From contig CP065366.1 of NCBI GenBank assembly GCA_023206055.1, positions 3,038,001-3,102,000 of the forward strand: a stretch of DNA of 64,000 nt, written 5' to 3'. This document shows positions 34,239 through 42,446 of the stretch, piece by piece. A program made the translations under genes and the position numbers. The notes beneath the pieces were generated by a model. The model searched no databases and was not told the origin of the DNA. It saw only the letters and a program-made list of their open reading frames with translations. Numbering within the stretch: the first letter of the stretch is position 1; every line of letters begins with the position of its first letter. This DNA comes from Vibrio cyclitrophicus (GTDB taxonomy: Bacteria; Pseudomonadota; Gammaproteobacteria; Enterobacterales; Vibrionaceae).

Positions 34239-35117
34239 CTAAGCCAATAGCGTCAGCTGTTGGCTTTTTTCATGCACCTCATTTGGAGTTTTCATCCTAA
34301 GGCTAAGGTGCGGCCTCATGTTGTTATAGGTACTTATAGACTCTTTTACTAGTTGTTTAAGCTCTCCGAGGTTTTTACACTTATCAAGTAAGAACTCTTG
34401 TTTCAGTATTCCATTTACTCTCTCTGCTAATGCATTTTGGTAGCAGTCATAACCGTCTGTCATCGAGGGGATTATGCCGCTACTTTTCAACTTATCTTGA
34501 TAAACACCTGAGCAGTACTGGAGACCACGATCAGAGTGATGGATACACGAACAATGATATTGACGTCCCTTAACAGCCATATCTAGCGCTTTCACAACAT
34601 CCGTCGCCTTCATTTCGTTGCTCAGCTCGTAGCCCATAATTTTCCGACTAAACGCATCAGTTACCAATGAGAGATAGTGAACACCTTCATCTGATTGGAT
34701 ATAGGTAATGTCACTTACTAACACACCCTCTGGATTGCATGGTTTGTAGTTCTTTAATAAGTTCGGATGTTTTTTCATCCAATGCTTACTGTTTGTCGTT
34801 TTTGTAAAACTACGTTTAGGTCTTACCAATAATCGTTCATCACGTAAGTAGTTGAAAAGAGCATCTCGACCTAGCTTGATACCTTGTTCTTGCAACTTTG
34901 GCTTAAGTAAAAAGTAGAGTTTCCTAGTGCCAACCCGAGGCATATAACGTCTAATATCCAACACCATTTGTTTGATGGGTTTAAGTTCTAACTGGCGATG
35001 AACAGCTCGCTTTTCTCGTTGATAAACGCTTTGTCTCGTTATCCCGCATAGCTTACATACTCGAACTAAACTTATTCCGTCCTGTTCTTGAAGACTTCTT
35101 GCTCCTTGGCGAGATAC
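34239..35117 (-). CDS. IS3-family transposase OrfB (frameshift product part)
   Basis: Integrase-type DDE transposase. The open frame runs from the slippery site (35117-35123) to 34239 with 293 codons. It begins with an HTH-like segment (SLVRVCKLCGITRQSVYQREKR), then the rve core with catalytic Asp in VSDITYIQ, second Asp in HHSDRG and Glu in NALAERVNGILKQE. The first ATG in this frame is only at 34967, so the complete protein is expected as an OrfAB fusion by -1 frameshifting, normal for the family. Confidence 0.9.
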   Translation of the reverse strand, partial: VSRQGARSLQEQDGISLVRVCKLCGITRQSVYQREKRAVHRQLELKPIKQMVLDIRRYMPRVGTRKLYFLLKPKLQEQGIKLGRDALFNYLRDERLLVRPKRSFTKTTNSKHWMKKHPNLLKNYKPCNPEGVLVSDITYIQSDEGVHYLSLVTDAFSRKIMGYELSNEMKATDVVKALDMAVKGRQYHCSCIHHSDRGLQYCSGVYQDKLKSSGIIPSMTDGYDCYQNALAERVNGILKQEFLLDKCKNLGELKQLVKESISTYNNMRPHLSLRMKTPNEVHEKSQQLTLLA

Positions 35118-35473
35118 TTTTTTCTGAGGCTAGTTCCGTGTTCAGCATCAAGAATATCAACCACTCTATTTAAAAAGAGATTCTTTATTTTTTCGTCTTC
35201 CAGCTCTTTCTCAAGGCGCTTTATTTTCTGTGCTGGTGACTCTTTAGGCTTAGATTGGTGCATGGTATTCATCCTTGGAGTTTGCGCCCAATTCATCTTA
35301 CCGTGCTTTCGAAGCCAAGTTAAAACAGTTGAACGGCCTTGGATACCATAAATGGTTTGGGCTTGTTTATATGTCATATCGCCTCTTTCTACAGCGGCGA
35401 CGACCTGTAATTTAAAGCCTAGTGTGTAATCACGCTGAGTGCGCTTAACGTAGGTATTATTTGAAGTAGTCAT
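35072..35473 (-). CDS. IS3-family OrfA
   Basis: Regulatory/DNA-binding partner of the transposase, 133 residues. N-terminal helix-turn-helix (LGFKLQVVAAVERGDMTYKQ...) and a C-terminal leucine-zipper-like coil (KIKRLEKELEDEKIKNLFLNR) are visible. The start ATG at 35473 has a GAGGA SD. The heptamer A AAA AAG lies in frame near the 3' end, where ribosomes can shift -1 into orfB. Confidence 0.9.
   Translation of the reverse strand: MTTSNNTYVKRTQRDYTLGFKLQVVAAVERGDMTYKQAQTIYGIQGRSTVLTWLRKHGKMNWAQTPRMNTMHQSKPKESPAQKIKRLEKELEDEKIKNLFLNRVVDILDAEHGTSLRKKYLAKEQEVFKNRTE
35117..35123 (-). other. Programmed -1 frameshift heptamer
   Basis: Minus-strand A AAA AAG in the orfA frame. A -1 slip here enters the orfB frame (GTA TCT CGC CAA), which stays open to the orfB stop. 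This is the standard IS3-family signal. Confidence 0.8.
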
Positions 35474-35526
35474 AATTCGTCCTCAATGTGTAAACACATT
35501 TCAGGACGGGACAAGCTTGTCTTTAA

Positions 35527-35553
35527 AGGCACGGTTAAATACCGTGCTTTTTT
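35527..35553 (+). terminator. Original nadC terminator, displaced by the IS
   Basis: Hairpin GCACGGT-TAAAT-ACCGTGC followed by seven T. Removing the IS would place it about 32 bp after the nadC stop, so it most likely belonged to nadC. Confidence 0.8.
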
Positions 35554-35710
35554 TATTGCTTAAATTATCAGCATTTCAATCACTTATTTAAGTCGATCGC
35601 ATAATTTTGCGCGCCATATGAAACATCACACTAATAAATACCAAACCACTCGCGACCACACCTGAATCTCATTCCACTTCTCCATTCCGACTTCTATTCT
35701 GTCCATCAAC

Positions 35711-35724
35711 CAGTGCCTGCACTG
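35711..35724. promoter_or_regulatory. Inverted repeat before pilA
   Basis: CAGTGC-CT-GCACTG, perfect 6-bp arms, 28 bp upstream of the pilA ATG. It may be an operator or part of the leader; the regulator is not recognised. Confidence 0.3.
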
Positions 35725-35751
35725 AAATAAACTAAACAATGGAATAGAACA

Positions 35752-36192
35752 ATGAATAACAAAAGTAAAAGAACAAATCAGAAAGGTTTCACACTGATTG
35801 AATTGATGATTGTGGTAGCGATTATTGGTGTTTTATCTGCAGTGGCAATACCTGCTTATAAAAACTATGTCCAAAAAACAGAAGTCGCATCTGCTACTGC
35901 TACTGTAAGAGGTTTACTTACAAATATTGATATGTACCAACAAGAAAATGGGAATACATTTCCAACAGATATTACTAAAGTTGGCGGAACAGCAGCAATG
36001 AATGCTCTGGGTTCTATAACATTAGCTACAGCAGTCAGTGGCGGGACCGCTACATTTGGTTTTAGTGAAGGCTCATTAAAAGGTAGCACTGCTAGCGTTC
36101 AGTTTAAAAAGAATAATGATTCAGGTTGGGTATGTGCATCCAAAAATGTCCCTTCAGAATCAAGGCCGAACAGCTGTACTGCGACCTATTAA
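35752..36192 (+). CDS. pilA: Type IV pilin PilA
   Basis: Major pilin of the type IVa (chitin-regulated) pilus used by vibrios for chitin binding and DNA uptake. 146 residues: a basic 12-residue leader ending in KG, cleavage before FTLIELMIVVAII (Glu5 conserved), a hydrophobic N-terminal helix, and a variable head closed by two cysteines (WVCASKNVPSESRPNSC). The mature start would be N-methyl-phenylalanine after PilD processing. First gene of pilABCD. The head is Gly/Thr/Ser-rich and its sequence may be strain-specific, as pilA often is. Confidence 0.95.
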   Translation: MNNKSKRTNQKGFTLIELMIVVAIIGVLSAVAIPAYKNYVQKTEVASATATVRGLLTNIDMYQQENGNTFPTDITKVGGTAAMNALGSITLATAVSGGTATFGFSEGSLKGSTASVQFKKNNDSGWVCASKNVPSESRPNSCTATY

Positions 36193-37878
36193 GTGCTCAC
36201 TAACCTCCCAACCGTTCTACGTCAGGCTGGTTTACTTAGCCTGACTCAGGAACAAGCCGTGGCGGAACATGTACAAGCTTCAGGTATTTCGACACCTGAA
36301 GCTTTGCTCGTTCTGGATTTCTTCAGCGGCGATTCCTTAGCAAACAACATTAAAACCATCTTCGGCTTACCGTTAGTACAATTTGCCAATACGGACTATG
36401 AATCCTTGTGCGAACAGTTAGGGCTTCGCGAGCTAATCACTAAATATCACGCTATTCCGATTTCAGTTTCTAGCTCCACTCTTACACTCGCTTCTGCCGA
36501 CCCTACGGATTTACAAGCTGAAGATGACTTTCGATTCGCAACCGGATTACAGATTGAATTGGTTGTCGCTAATTACTCTGAATTAGAAGGCGCAATACGA
36601 AAGCTGTATGGCCGTTCTATTTCTGGGCAAGATTCCAAGCGGAAAGAGATCACCCAAGATGAGTTAGCTAACCTCGTGAAGGTATCTGACGACGAAATAA
36701 CGTCGATTGAAGATCTCAGCCAAGACGACTCCCCTGTCAGTCGCTTTATCAATCAGATTCTGGTTGATGCGGTGCGTAAAGGTGCTTCTGATATTCACTT
36801 CGAACCCTACGAAGAACACTACCGAGTGCGCCTACGTTGCGATGGTATATTGGTTGAAATCCAACAGCCCGCCTCTCATTTAAGCCGTCGCCTGTCAGCT
36901 CGCTTAAAGATTCTCGCTAAACTCGATATTGCCGAACGTCGCTTACCTCAAGATGGTCGTATTAAACTGCGTTTAAATGACGAACTGGCAATTGATATGC
37001 GTGTATCTACGCTGCCAACATTGTGGGGAGAAAAGATCGTACTGCGATTGCTTGATAGCAGTGCGGCCAATCTCGATATCGATAAGCTCGGTTACAGCGA
37101 GGCTCAAAAAGCCCTCTACCTCAATGCACTAAAGCGCCCGCAAGGGATGATCTTAATGACCGGGCCAACCGGCAGCGGTAAAACGGTTTCTCTTTATACT
37201 GGGCTTCGCGTGCTTAACACCTCTGAACGTAACATCTCAACAGCTGAAGACCCAGTAGAAATTAACCTGTGTGGCATAAATCAAGTACAAGTGACGCCTA
37301 AGATTGGCTTTGGTTTCGCCGAGGCACTACGATCGTTTTTACGACAAGACCCAGACATCGTGATGGTTGGAGAAATCCGAGATTTAGAAACCGCTGAAAT
37401 CGCGATCAAAGCATCGCAAACAGGTCACTTAGTGCTTTCTACACTGCACACCAATTCTGCTGCTGAAACCGTAACTCGGCTTGCTCACATGGGAATTGAA
37501 CCCTTTAATCTTGCTTCGTCTTTAAGCTTGATTATTGCTCAGCGTCTTGCGAGGCGCTTGTGTAACCACTGTAAAACCGCAGACGACTCACCAGACATTT
37601 ATCTGCGCCACTCTATCCCAAACAGCCAAACCATCTACAAAGCCAACTCTCAAGGCTGTAATGAGTGTAACCAAGGTTACTCAGGTCGAGTGGGTATCTA
37701 TGAAGTGATGCCGTTTACCGACAAGCTAAAAACCAGCCTTATCAACAAACCCAATGCGCTAGCGATTGAAGATCTCGCGCGTCGAGAAGGCATGCGCACT
37801 CTGCAAGAGTCAGGTCTGGATAAATTGCTTGAAGGCACCACCAGCTATCAAGAGCTGCAACGTGTTCTGTACATATAA
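36193..37878 (+). CDS. pilB: Type IV pilus assembly ATPase PilB
   Basis: Hexameric cytoplasmic ATPase that drives pilus extension. 561 residues: an N-terminal MshEN/GSPII_E-like domain (1-150), then the secretion ATPase core with Walker A GPTGSGKTVSLYTGL, Asp box and Walker B VMVGEIRDLETAEIA, His box TGHLVLSTLHTN, and a tetracysteine zinc site (CNHC ... CNEC). The start is a GTG placed directly after the pilA TAA, with no visible SD, suggesting translational coupling with pilA. Confidence 0.95.
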   Translation: MLTNLPTVLRQAGLLSLTQEQAVAEHVQASGISTPEALLVLDFFSGDSLANNIKTIFGLPLVQFANTDYESLCEQLGLRELITKYHAIPISVSSSTLTLASADPTDLQAEDDFRFATGLQIELVVANYSELEGAIRKLYGRSISGQDSKRKEITQDELANLVKVSDDEITSIEDLSQDDSPVSRFINQILVDAVRKGASDIHFEPYEEHYRVRLRCDGILVEIQQPASHLSRRLSARLKILAKLDIAERRLPQDGRIKLRLNDELAIDMRVSTLPTLWGEKIVLRLLDSSAANLDIDKLGYSEAQKALYLNALKRPQGMILMTGPTGSGKTVSLYTGLRVLNTSERNISTAEDPVEINLCGINQVQVTPKIGFGFAEALRSFLRQDPDIVMVGEIRDLETAEIAIKASQTGHLVLSTLHTNSAAETVTRLAHMGIEPFNLASSLSLIIAQRLARRLCNHCKTADDSPDIYLRHSIPNSQTIYKANSQGCNECNQGYSGRVGIYEVMPFTDKLKTSLINKPNALAIEDLARREGMRTLQESGLDKLLEGTTSYQELQRVLYI

Positions 37879-37893
37879 ACCAATGGAGCACCA

Positions 37894-39123
37894 ATGAGTA
37901 GCAAGTCCAAACAGTCACAATTAAAAAGCTATCACTGGAAAGGCATTAACAGCTCTGGCAAGAAAGTGTCTGGGCAGACCTTAGCACTTACTGAATTAGA
38001 AGTACGGGAAAAGCTCAAAGAACAGCATATCCAGATTAAGAAAATCAAAAAGAAAAGTATCTCCGCAATCACTCGCATAACACACCGAGTCAAAGCCAAG
38101 GACATCACTATTTTGACGAGACAGCTTGCTACCATGCTCGCTACGGGTGTGCCTATCGTGCAAGCCATAAAGTTGGTATCAGATAACCATCGTAAAGCAG
38201 AAATGAAATCGATTTTATCGCATATCTGCAAAGGTGTAGAAGCCGGAACGCCAATCTCAAAAGCAATGCGAACCGCAAGCCGTCACTTTGATGATCTCTA
38301 TACTGATTTAGTCGCGACAGGAGAGCTCTCCGGCAATCTTGCACAAGTATTCGAACGCTTAGCGACCTATCGTGAAAAAAGTGAACAGTTAAAAGCTAAG
38401 GTGGTGAAAGCGCTTATCTATCCAGCAATGGTGGTCATCGTTGCACTGACTGTTTCTTATTTAATGCTGACTATAGTGATTCCGGAATTTGAGTCGATGT
38501 TTTCAGGCTTCGGTGCTGATCTACCATGGTTTACTCAACAGGTACTCCATCTTTCTCACTGGATGCAGGCTTACAGTTTTTATGCGGCTGTAAGCATCGG
38601 GCTTGTTGTCCTGATTATTTACCAACTGTGTCAGCGCTCCCACTCGATCAGACTGTCTGTTAGCCGGTTAGGATTACGTTTCCCAGTTCTTGGTGGAATA
38701 ATGGCAAAGGCCTCTATCGCCAAGTTCAGCCGCACCTTATCAACCAGCTTTAGCTCTGGTATTCCCATCTTAATGAGCCTCAAAACCACCGCAAAGACTG
38801 CAGGCAATCTGCATTATGAATCGGCAATCATCGAGGTTCACCGTGAGACTGCCGCAGGCATGCCGATGTACATTGCAATGCGCAATACCAATGCCTTCCC
38901 GGAGATGGTGTTACAGATGGTGATGATTGGTGAAGAGTCAGGTAACCTTGATGATATGCTGAATAAAGTCGCTTCCATCTATGAGTTTGAAGTCGACAAT
39001 ACCGTCGACAACTTAGGCAAAATTTTAGAGCCACTGATCATCGTGTTTTTAGGTACGGTTGTGGGTGGGCTTGTTGTCGCGATGTACTTACCAATCTTTA
39101 ATCTTATGAGTGTGTTAGGATAG
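37894..39123 (+). CDS. pilC: Type IV pilus inner-membrane platform protein PilC
   Basis: GspF/PilC polytopic protein on which PilB acts; 409 residues. Two T2SSF repeats (about 70-190 and 275-395) with membrane helices near 175-195, 225-245 and 380-400. Motif TILTRQLATMLATGVPIVQAI starts the first repeat and ILEPLIIVFLGTVVGGLVVAMYLPIF ends the second in separate pieces. AATGGAGCACC SD before the ATG; 15 bp after pilB. Confidence 0.95.
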   Translation: MSSKSKQSQLKSYHWKGINSSGKKVSGQTLALTELEVREKLKEQHIQIKKIKKKSISAITRITHRVKAKDITILTRQLATMLATGVPIVQAIKLVSDNHRKAEMKSILSHICKGVEAGTPISKAMRTASRHFDDLYTDLVATGELSGNLAQVFERLATYREKSEQLKAKVVKALIYPAMVVIVALTVSYLMLTIVIPEFESMFSGFGADLPWFTQQVLHLSHWMQAYSFYAAVSIGLVVLIIYQLCQRSHSIRLSVSRLGLRFPVLGGIMAKASIAKFSRTLSTSFSSGIPILMSLKTTAKTAGNLHYESAIIEVHRETAAGMPMYIAMRNTNAFPEMVLQMVMIGEESGNLDDMLNKVASIYEFEVDNTVDNLGKILEPLIIVFLGTVVGGLVVAMYLPIFNLMSVLG

Positions 39124-39189
39124 TTAAAAGCAACTAAACACCCATGAGTAGAAACCTCTGCTCACCTTGATCAAGTGGTAAAGGACACT

Positions 39190-40059
39190 ATGGAAGTATT
39201 TCACTACTATCCTTGGCTATTCCCCGTATTAGCTTTCATTTTTAGCCTTCTTATCGGTAGCTTCCTCAACGTGGTCATACATCGTTTACCGATTATGATG
39301 GAGCGAGAGTGGCAACAAGAGTGCTCGGAGTATTTCTCTCAATATAAAATTCCAGCACCAGAGGGAAAGTTTAATCTCAGCATTCCTCGTTCTACCTGTC
39401 CGAAATGCAAAACCCAATTAAGAATCGTCGACAATATTCCAGTCTTAAGCTGGTTGTTCTTAAAGGGCAAGTGCCACAGTTGTGCTAACCCAATCAGTGC
39501 TCGCTACCCTTTGGTCGAACTGCTTACGGCGATACTTTGTACCGTAGTCGCTAGCCACTTTGGTTTCAGTTATTACGCGATTGCGCTGATATTTTTCACC
39601 TTTGCTTTGATTACCGCGACCTTTATCGATCTCGATACTATGTTATTGCCAGATCAAATCACCTTGCCTTTAGTTTGGTCTGGTATCGCTTTAGCACTGT
39701 TTAATATCAGCCCGGTATCGCTGCAAGATTCCGTCGTTGGAGCGATGGCTGGTTACCTAGCGCTTTGGTCTGTTTATTGGCTGTTCAAGCTATTAACAGG
39801 CAAAGAAGGCATGGGTTACGGTGATTTTAAATTGTTAGCTGCATTAGGGGCGTGGCTTGGTTGGCAACATCTACCAATGATCATCCTTTTATCTTCGCTT
39901 GTTGGTCTTGTGTTTGGTTTGATTCAACTTCGCTTGAAACAGCAAGGCATAGATAAAGCCTTTCCGTTTGGCCCCTACCTTGCGATTGCGGGATGGGTAA
40001 GCTTGATGTGGGGTAACGACATCATGGGTTGGTATTTCACTTCTGTACTAGGAATTTAA
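39190..40059 (+). CDS. pilD: Type IV prepilin peptidase PilD
   Basis: Inner-membrane aspartic protease and N-methyltransferase that matures type IV pilins and type II secretion pseudopilins. 289 residues from the ATG at 39190, which has AAAGGA as SD. The cytoplasmic zinc loop has CPKC and CHSC; catalytic aspartates are in FIDLDTMLLPD and GYGDFKLL. About eight membrane segments. Ends 2 bp before coaE, the pilD-coaE order known in gamma-proteobacteria. Confidence 0.95.
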   Translation: MEVFHYYPWLFPVLAFIFSLLIGSFLNVVIHRLPIMMEREWQQECSEYFSQYKIPAPEGKFNLSIPRSTCPKCKTQLRIVDNIPVLSWLFLKGKCHSCANPISARYPLVELLTAILCTVVASHFGFSYYAIALIFFTFALITATFIDLDTMLLPDQITLPLVWSGIALALFNISPVSLQDSVVGAMAGYLALWSVYWLFKLLTGKEGMGYGDFKLLAALGAWLGWQHLPMIILLSSLVGLVFGLIQLRLKQQGIDKAFPFGPYLAIAGWVSLMWGNDIMGWYFTSVLGI

Positions 40060-40061
40060 CC

Positions 40062-40676
40062 ATGGCAATCATTATCGGATTAAGCGGTGGTATCGCCAGT
40101 GGCAAAACTACGGTCGCTAACCTGTTCAATGAGCATTTTAATATTGATATTGTTGATGCTGATATCGTAGCACGTGAAGTGGTTGCGCTGGGCAGTGACG
40201 GTTTAAAACAGATTACAGAACACTTTGGTGAGTCTATCTTGCTTGAAGATGGAACACTCAACCGAAGTAGGCTGCGTGAACTTATCTTCTCGGATCCTAA
40301 AGAGAAACAGTGGCTCAATGATCTTCTTCATCCCATGATCCGTGACAAAATTGACAGTGACCTGTCTAAAATCACATCCCCGTATGGTTTATTAGTTGCA
40401 CCGCTACTGGTTGAAAACCAAATGCAAGGCATGGCCGATCGCGTATTAATTGTTGATGTGCCAGCAGAAGTGCAAATAGAACGAACGATGAGTCGTGATA
40501 ACGTTTCTAGGGAACAAGTTGCGTCAATTTTAAAATCACAGGCTTCAAGAGAACAACGCTTAGCAGTTGCAGATGACGTGATTAAAAACCATACTAAAAA
40601 CCAAGAACTTTTGCCTCAAATCACAGATTTACATCAAAAGTATCTGGCAATCAGTGCTGTAGATGGGTCAGAATAG
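40062..40676 (+). CDS. coaE: Dephospho-CoA kinase
   Basis: Last step of coenzyme A synthesis; phosphorylates dephospho-CoA. About 204 residues from the ATG at 40062 (AGGAA SD within the pilD end). P-loop GGIASGKTT near the start, DADIVAREV substrate motif, and lid residues in SRDNVSREQ. The longer frame that starts at 40029 would overlap pilD and is not needed. Confidence 0.95.
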   Translation: MAIIIGLSGGIASGKTTVANLFNEHFNIDIVDADIVAREVVALGSDGLKQITEHFGESILLEDGTLNRSRLRELIFSDPKEKQWLNDLLHPMIRDKIDSDLSKITSPYGLLVAPLLVENQMQGMADRVLIVDVPAEVQIERTMSRDNVSREQVASILKSQASREQRLAVADDVIKNHTKNQELLPQITDLHQKYLAISAVDGSE

Positions 40677-40702
40677 AACAATGTTGAATGAAGGTTTGCT
40701 CG

Positions 40703-41443
40703 ATGATCACCCATAAATTTGAACATCCGCTAAATGAGAAAACACGCATCTACTTAAGAGTCGAATCACTCTTGAGGCAGCTACACTTGTCTTCTACATT
40801 TTCCGATGCTCAACAGTATCAACTCTTTTTCCGTTCTATCTTTGATCTGATTGAAATCTTCGAACAGATCCAACTCAAGAGCGAACTCGCAAAAGATATT
40901 GAGAAGCAACGTGTGACCTACAAAAGTTGGTTGGATGTTGAAGGTGTCGATCAAGAGATGCTGACATCACTGCTTAATGACATTGGTAATATCTATCGTG
41001 ATCTAATGCAAGCTGAGCGTTTTGGTCAATCACTGAAGGAAGACCGCTTCCTGAGTGCAATTCGCCAACGTTTTAATCTTCCAGGTGGCTCATGCTGCTT
41101 TGATTTACCCGCACTGCATTATTGGTTACACCTTCCTCTCGATAAGAGAATGAGAGACGCAAAAACGTGGATGGATAGCCTACAGCCTTTGTATGAAGCG
41201 CTCACGCTATGGTTAAAACTCACTAGAGAAACAGGTCATTTTAAAGATCAGATTGCGCGTGCTGGTTTCTTCCAGAGCGATGCTGATGAAGCGAATATCC
41301 TTCGCCTTTCTATTCCAATGCAATACGGTGCCTACCCGATGATCTCAGGTCACAAGAACCGTTTTGCTGTTAAGTTCATGAGCTTTGAAACTGGGCAAGC
41401 CTGCACTCAAGACATCGAATTTGAATTAGCAATCTGCACCTAA
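40703..41443 (+). CDS. zapD: Cell division protein ZapD
   Basis: FtsZ-associated protein that bundles FtsZ filaments at the division ring; cytoplasmic. About 246 residues from the ATG at 40703 with an AAGG SD; family N-terminus FEHPLNEKTRIYLRVE and the internal LPGGSCCFDLPALHYWL match YacF/ZapD. Lies between coaE and yacG, the E. coli order. Confidence 0.95.
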   Translation: MITHKFEHPLNEKTRIYLRVESLLRQLHLSSTFSDAQQYQLFFRSIFDLIEIFEQIQLKSELAKDIEKQRVTYKSWLDVEGVDQEMLTSLLNDIGNIYRDLMQAERFGQSLKEDRFLSAIRQRFNLPGGSCCFDLPALHYWLHLPLDKRMRDAKTWMDSLQPLYEALTLWLKLTRETGHFKDQIARAGFFQSDADEANILRLSIPMQYGAYPMISGHKNRFAVKFMSFETGQACTQDIEFELAICT

Positions 41444-41524
41444 TTAATTGTCTTTTATCGTTTGGCTTGAGTACTTATTCAGGCCTAAACTCATTGTTAT
41501 TATACCTCCAAATAAAGAATCACT

Positions 41525-41722
41525 ATGTCGAAAAAAATCACCATCGTTAAATGCCCTCAATGTAATGCTGACGTTGAATGGGGTGAACAAAGCCCACATC
41601 GCCCGTTTTGCAGCAAGCAATGTCAGATGATTGATTTTGGAGAATGGGCAGACGAAGAGAACAGTATCGCTGGCGCACCGGATATGTCGGATAGCGATGG
41701 TTGGTCGGAAGATCCGTACTAA
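41525..41722 (+). CDS. yacG: DNA gyrase inhibitor YacG
   Basis: Small zinc protein of 65 residues that binds GyrB in E. coli. The four zinc cysteines are in CPQCNADVEW and FCSKQCQMIDFGEWADEE, with an acidic tail. Last gene of the pilABCD-coaE-zapD-yacG run, followed by a terminator. Confidence 0.93.
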   Translation: MSKKITIVKCPQCNADVEWGEQSPHRPFCSKQCQMIDFGEWADEENSIAGAPDMSDSDGWSEDPY

Positions 41723-41746
41723 GCCACTTAGTGTAACGAGTAAACT

Positions 41747-41782
41747 TTGAAGGGTTGGCGTTTAACGTCAATCCTTTTTTAT
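41747..41782 (+). terminator. yacG terminator
   Basis: Hairpin AAGGGTTGGCG / CGTCAATCCTT followed by TTTTATTACC. Nearly the same sequence as the luxR terminator at 24840-24872. Confidence 0.8.
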
Positions 41783-41804
41783 TACCTATAATACGGCGCT
41801 AGTA

Positions 41805-41947
41805 GAGATTCCCTACTCCTTCGTCAGTCTAGGGAATGACAGACCTGGTTGCCCCGTAAGATTAGTAACAAAAAACTCCCTAGCTGTTCGACTGGCTATC
41901 AAGGCTTATCATTCGTCATCCTCAAGAGTGAGGGACGAGTGAGTTGG
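41805..41947. repeat. Palindromic repeat element, split in two parts
   Basis: The left part (41805-41838) reads GAGATTCCCTACTCC and pairs with a nearby AGGGAATGAC; the right part (41911-41947) has CGTCATCCTCAAGAG followed by GAGGGACGAG and GAGTTGGG. Together they contain the words of the 66-bp element at 24891-24956, here separated by about 72 bp. The 311-bp gap between yacG and rplS contains nothing else except the two terminators. Confidence 0.65.
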
Positions 41948-41982
41948 GTTATGTTACCTGCGAAGCTCTAAATAGCAGGCAC

Positions 41983-42012
41983 AAAAAAGCGGAGCCAAAT
42001 GGCTCCGCTTTT
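41983..42012. terminator. rplS operon terminator (bidirectional)
   Basis: Hairpin AAAAGCGGAGCC / GGCTCCGCTTTT with A and T tracts, 22 bp past the rplS stop on the minus strand. Confidence 0.9.
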
Positions 42013-42033
42013 ATCGATAGAATGCAAAAAGAA

Positions 42034-42387
42034 TTACTTCTTAGTAAGCTTCTCTTTAATACGAGCTGACTTACCAGAACGCTCACGTAGGTAGTACAAC
42101 TTGGCACGACGTACTGCACCACGGCGTTTAACTTCGATGCTATCAACCATTGGAGAGTGAGTTTGGAACGCACGCTCTACGCCTTCACCGTTCGAGATCT
42201 TACGAACTGTGAATGCAGAGTGTAGACCACGGTTACGAATAGCGATTACAACGCCTTCGAAAGCCTGTAGACGCTCACGGTCACCTTCTTTTACCTTAAC
42301 CTGAACTACAACAGTGTCACCTGGTGCGAATTTAGGAAGGTCTGATTTTAGTTGCTCTTCTTCAAGAGCCTTGATGATGTTGCTCAT
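42034..42387 (-). CDS. rplS: 50S ribosomal protein L19
   Basis: Large-subunit protein at the 30S-50S interface, 117 residues. FAPGDTVVVQVKVKEGDRERLQAFEGVVIA and the basic C-terminus RRAKLYYLRERSGKSARIKEKL (seen in shorter parts) are typical. Last gene of rpsP-rimM-trmD-rplS. Confidence 0.98.
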   Translation of the reverse strand: MSNIIKALEEEQLKSDLPKFAPGDTVVVQVKVKEGDRERLQAFEGVVIAIRNRGLHSAFTVRKISNGEGVERAFQTHSPMVDSIEVKRRGAVRRAKLYYLRERSGKSARIKEKLTKK

Positions 42388-42446
42388 TTGTATAAATTCC
42401 TAGAATAAACTGATACTAAATTTAATAGGTTACTGCTTGCTTTTCG

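Larger units (their letters stand above)
34205..35513 (-). mobile_element. Complete IS3-family insertion sequence (1309 bp)
   Basis: Ends are imperfect inverted repeats of about 26 bp, starting TGTCTCGTCCT at 34205 and, read on the minus strand, TGTCCCGTCCT at 35513; 20 of 26 positions match. A 3-bp duplication AGC flanks it (34202-34204 and 35514-35516). Inside are orfA and orfB on the minus strand, joined by a -1 slippery heptamer A AAA AAG. All parts are intact, so the element looks recent and possibly active. The subgroup within IS3 was not determined. Confidence 0.93.

Noticed and set aside
34185..35560. Larger mobile island around the IS
   Set aside because: Both sides are core genes (nadC, pilA) and a 3-bp target duplication closes the IS precisely.
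35580..35640. Possible CRP-S/TfoX site upstream of pilA around TCGCATAA
   Set aside because: Only one half-site resembles the CRP-S consensus; the left half does not match.
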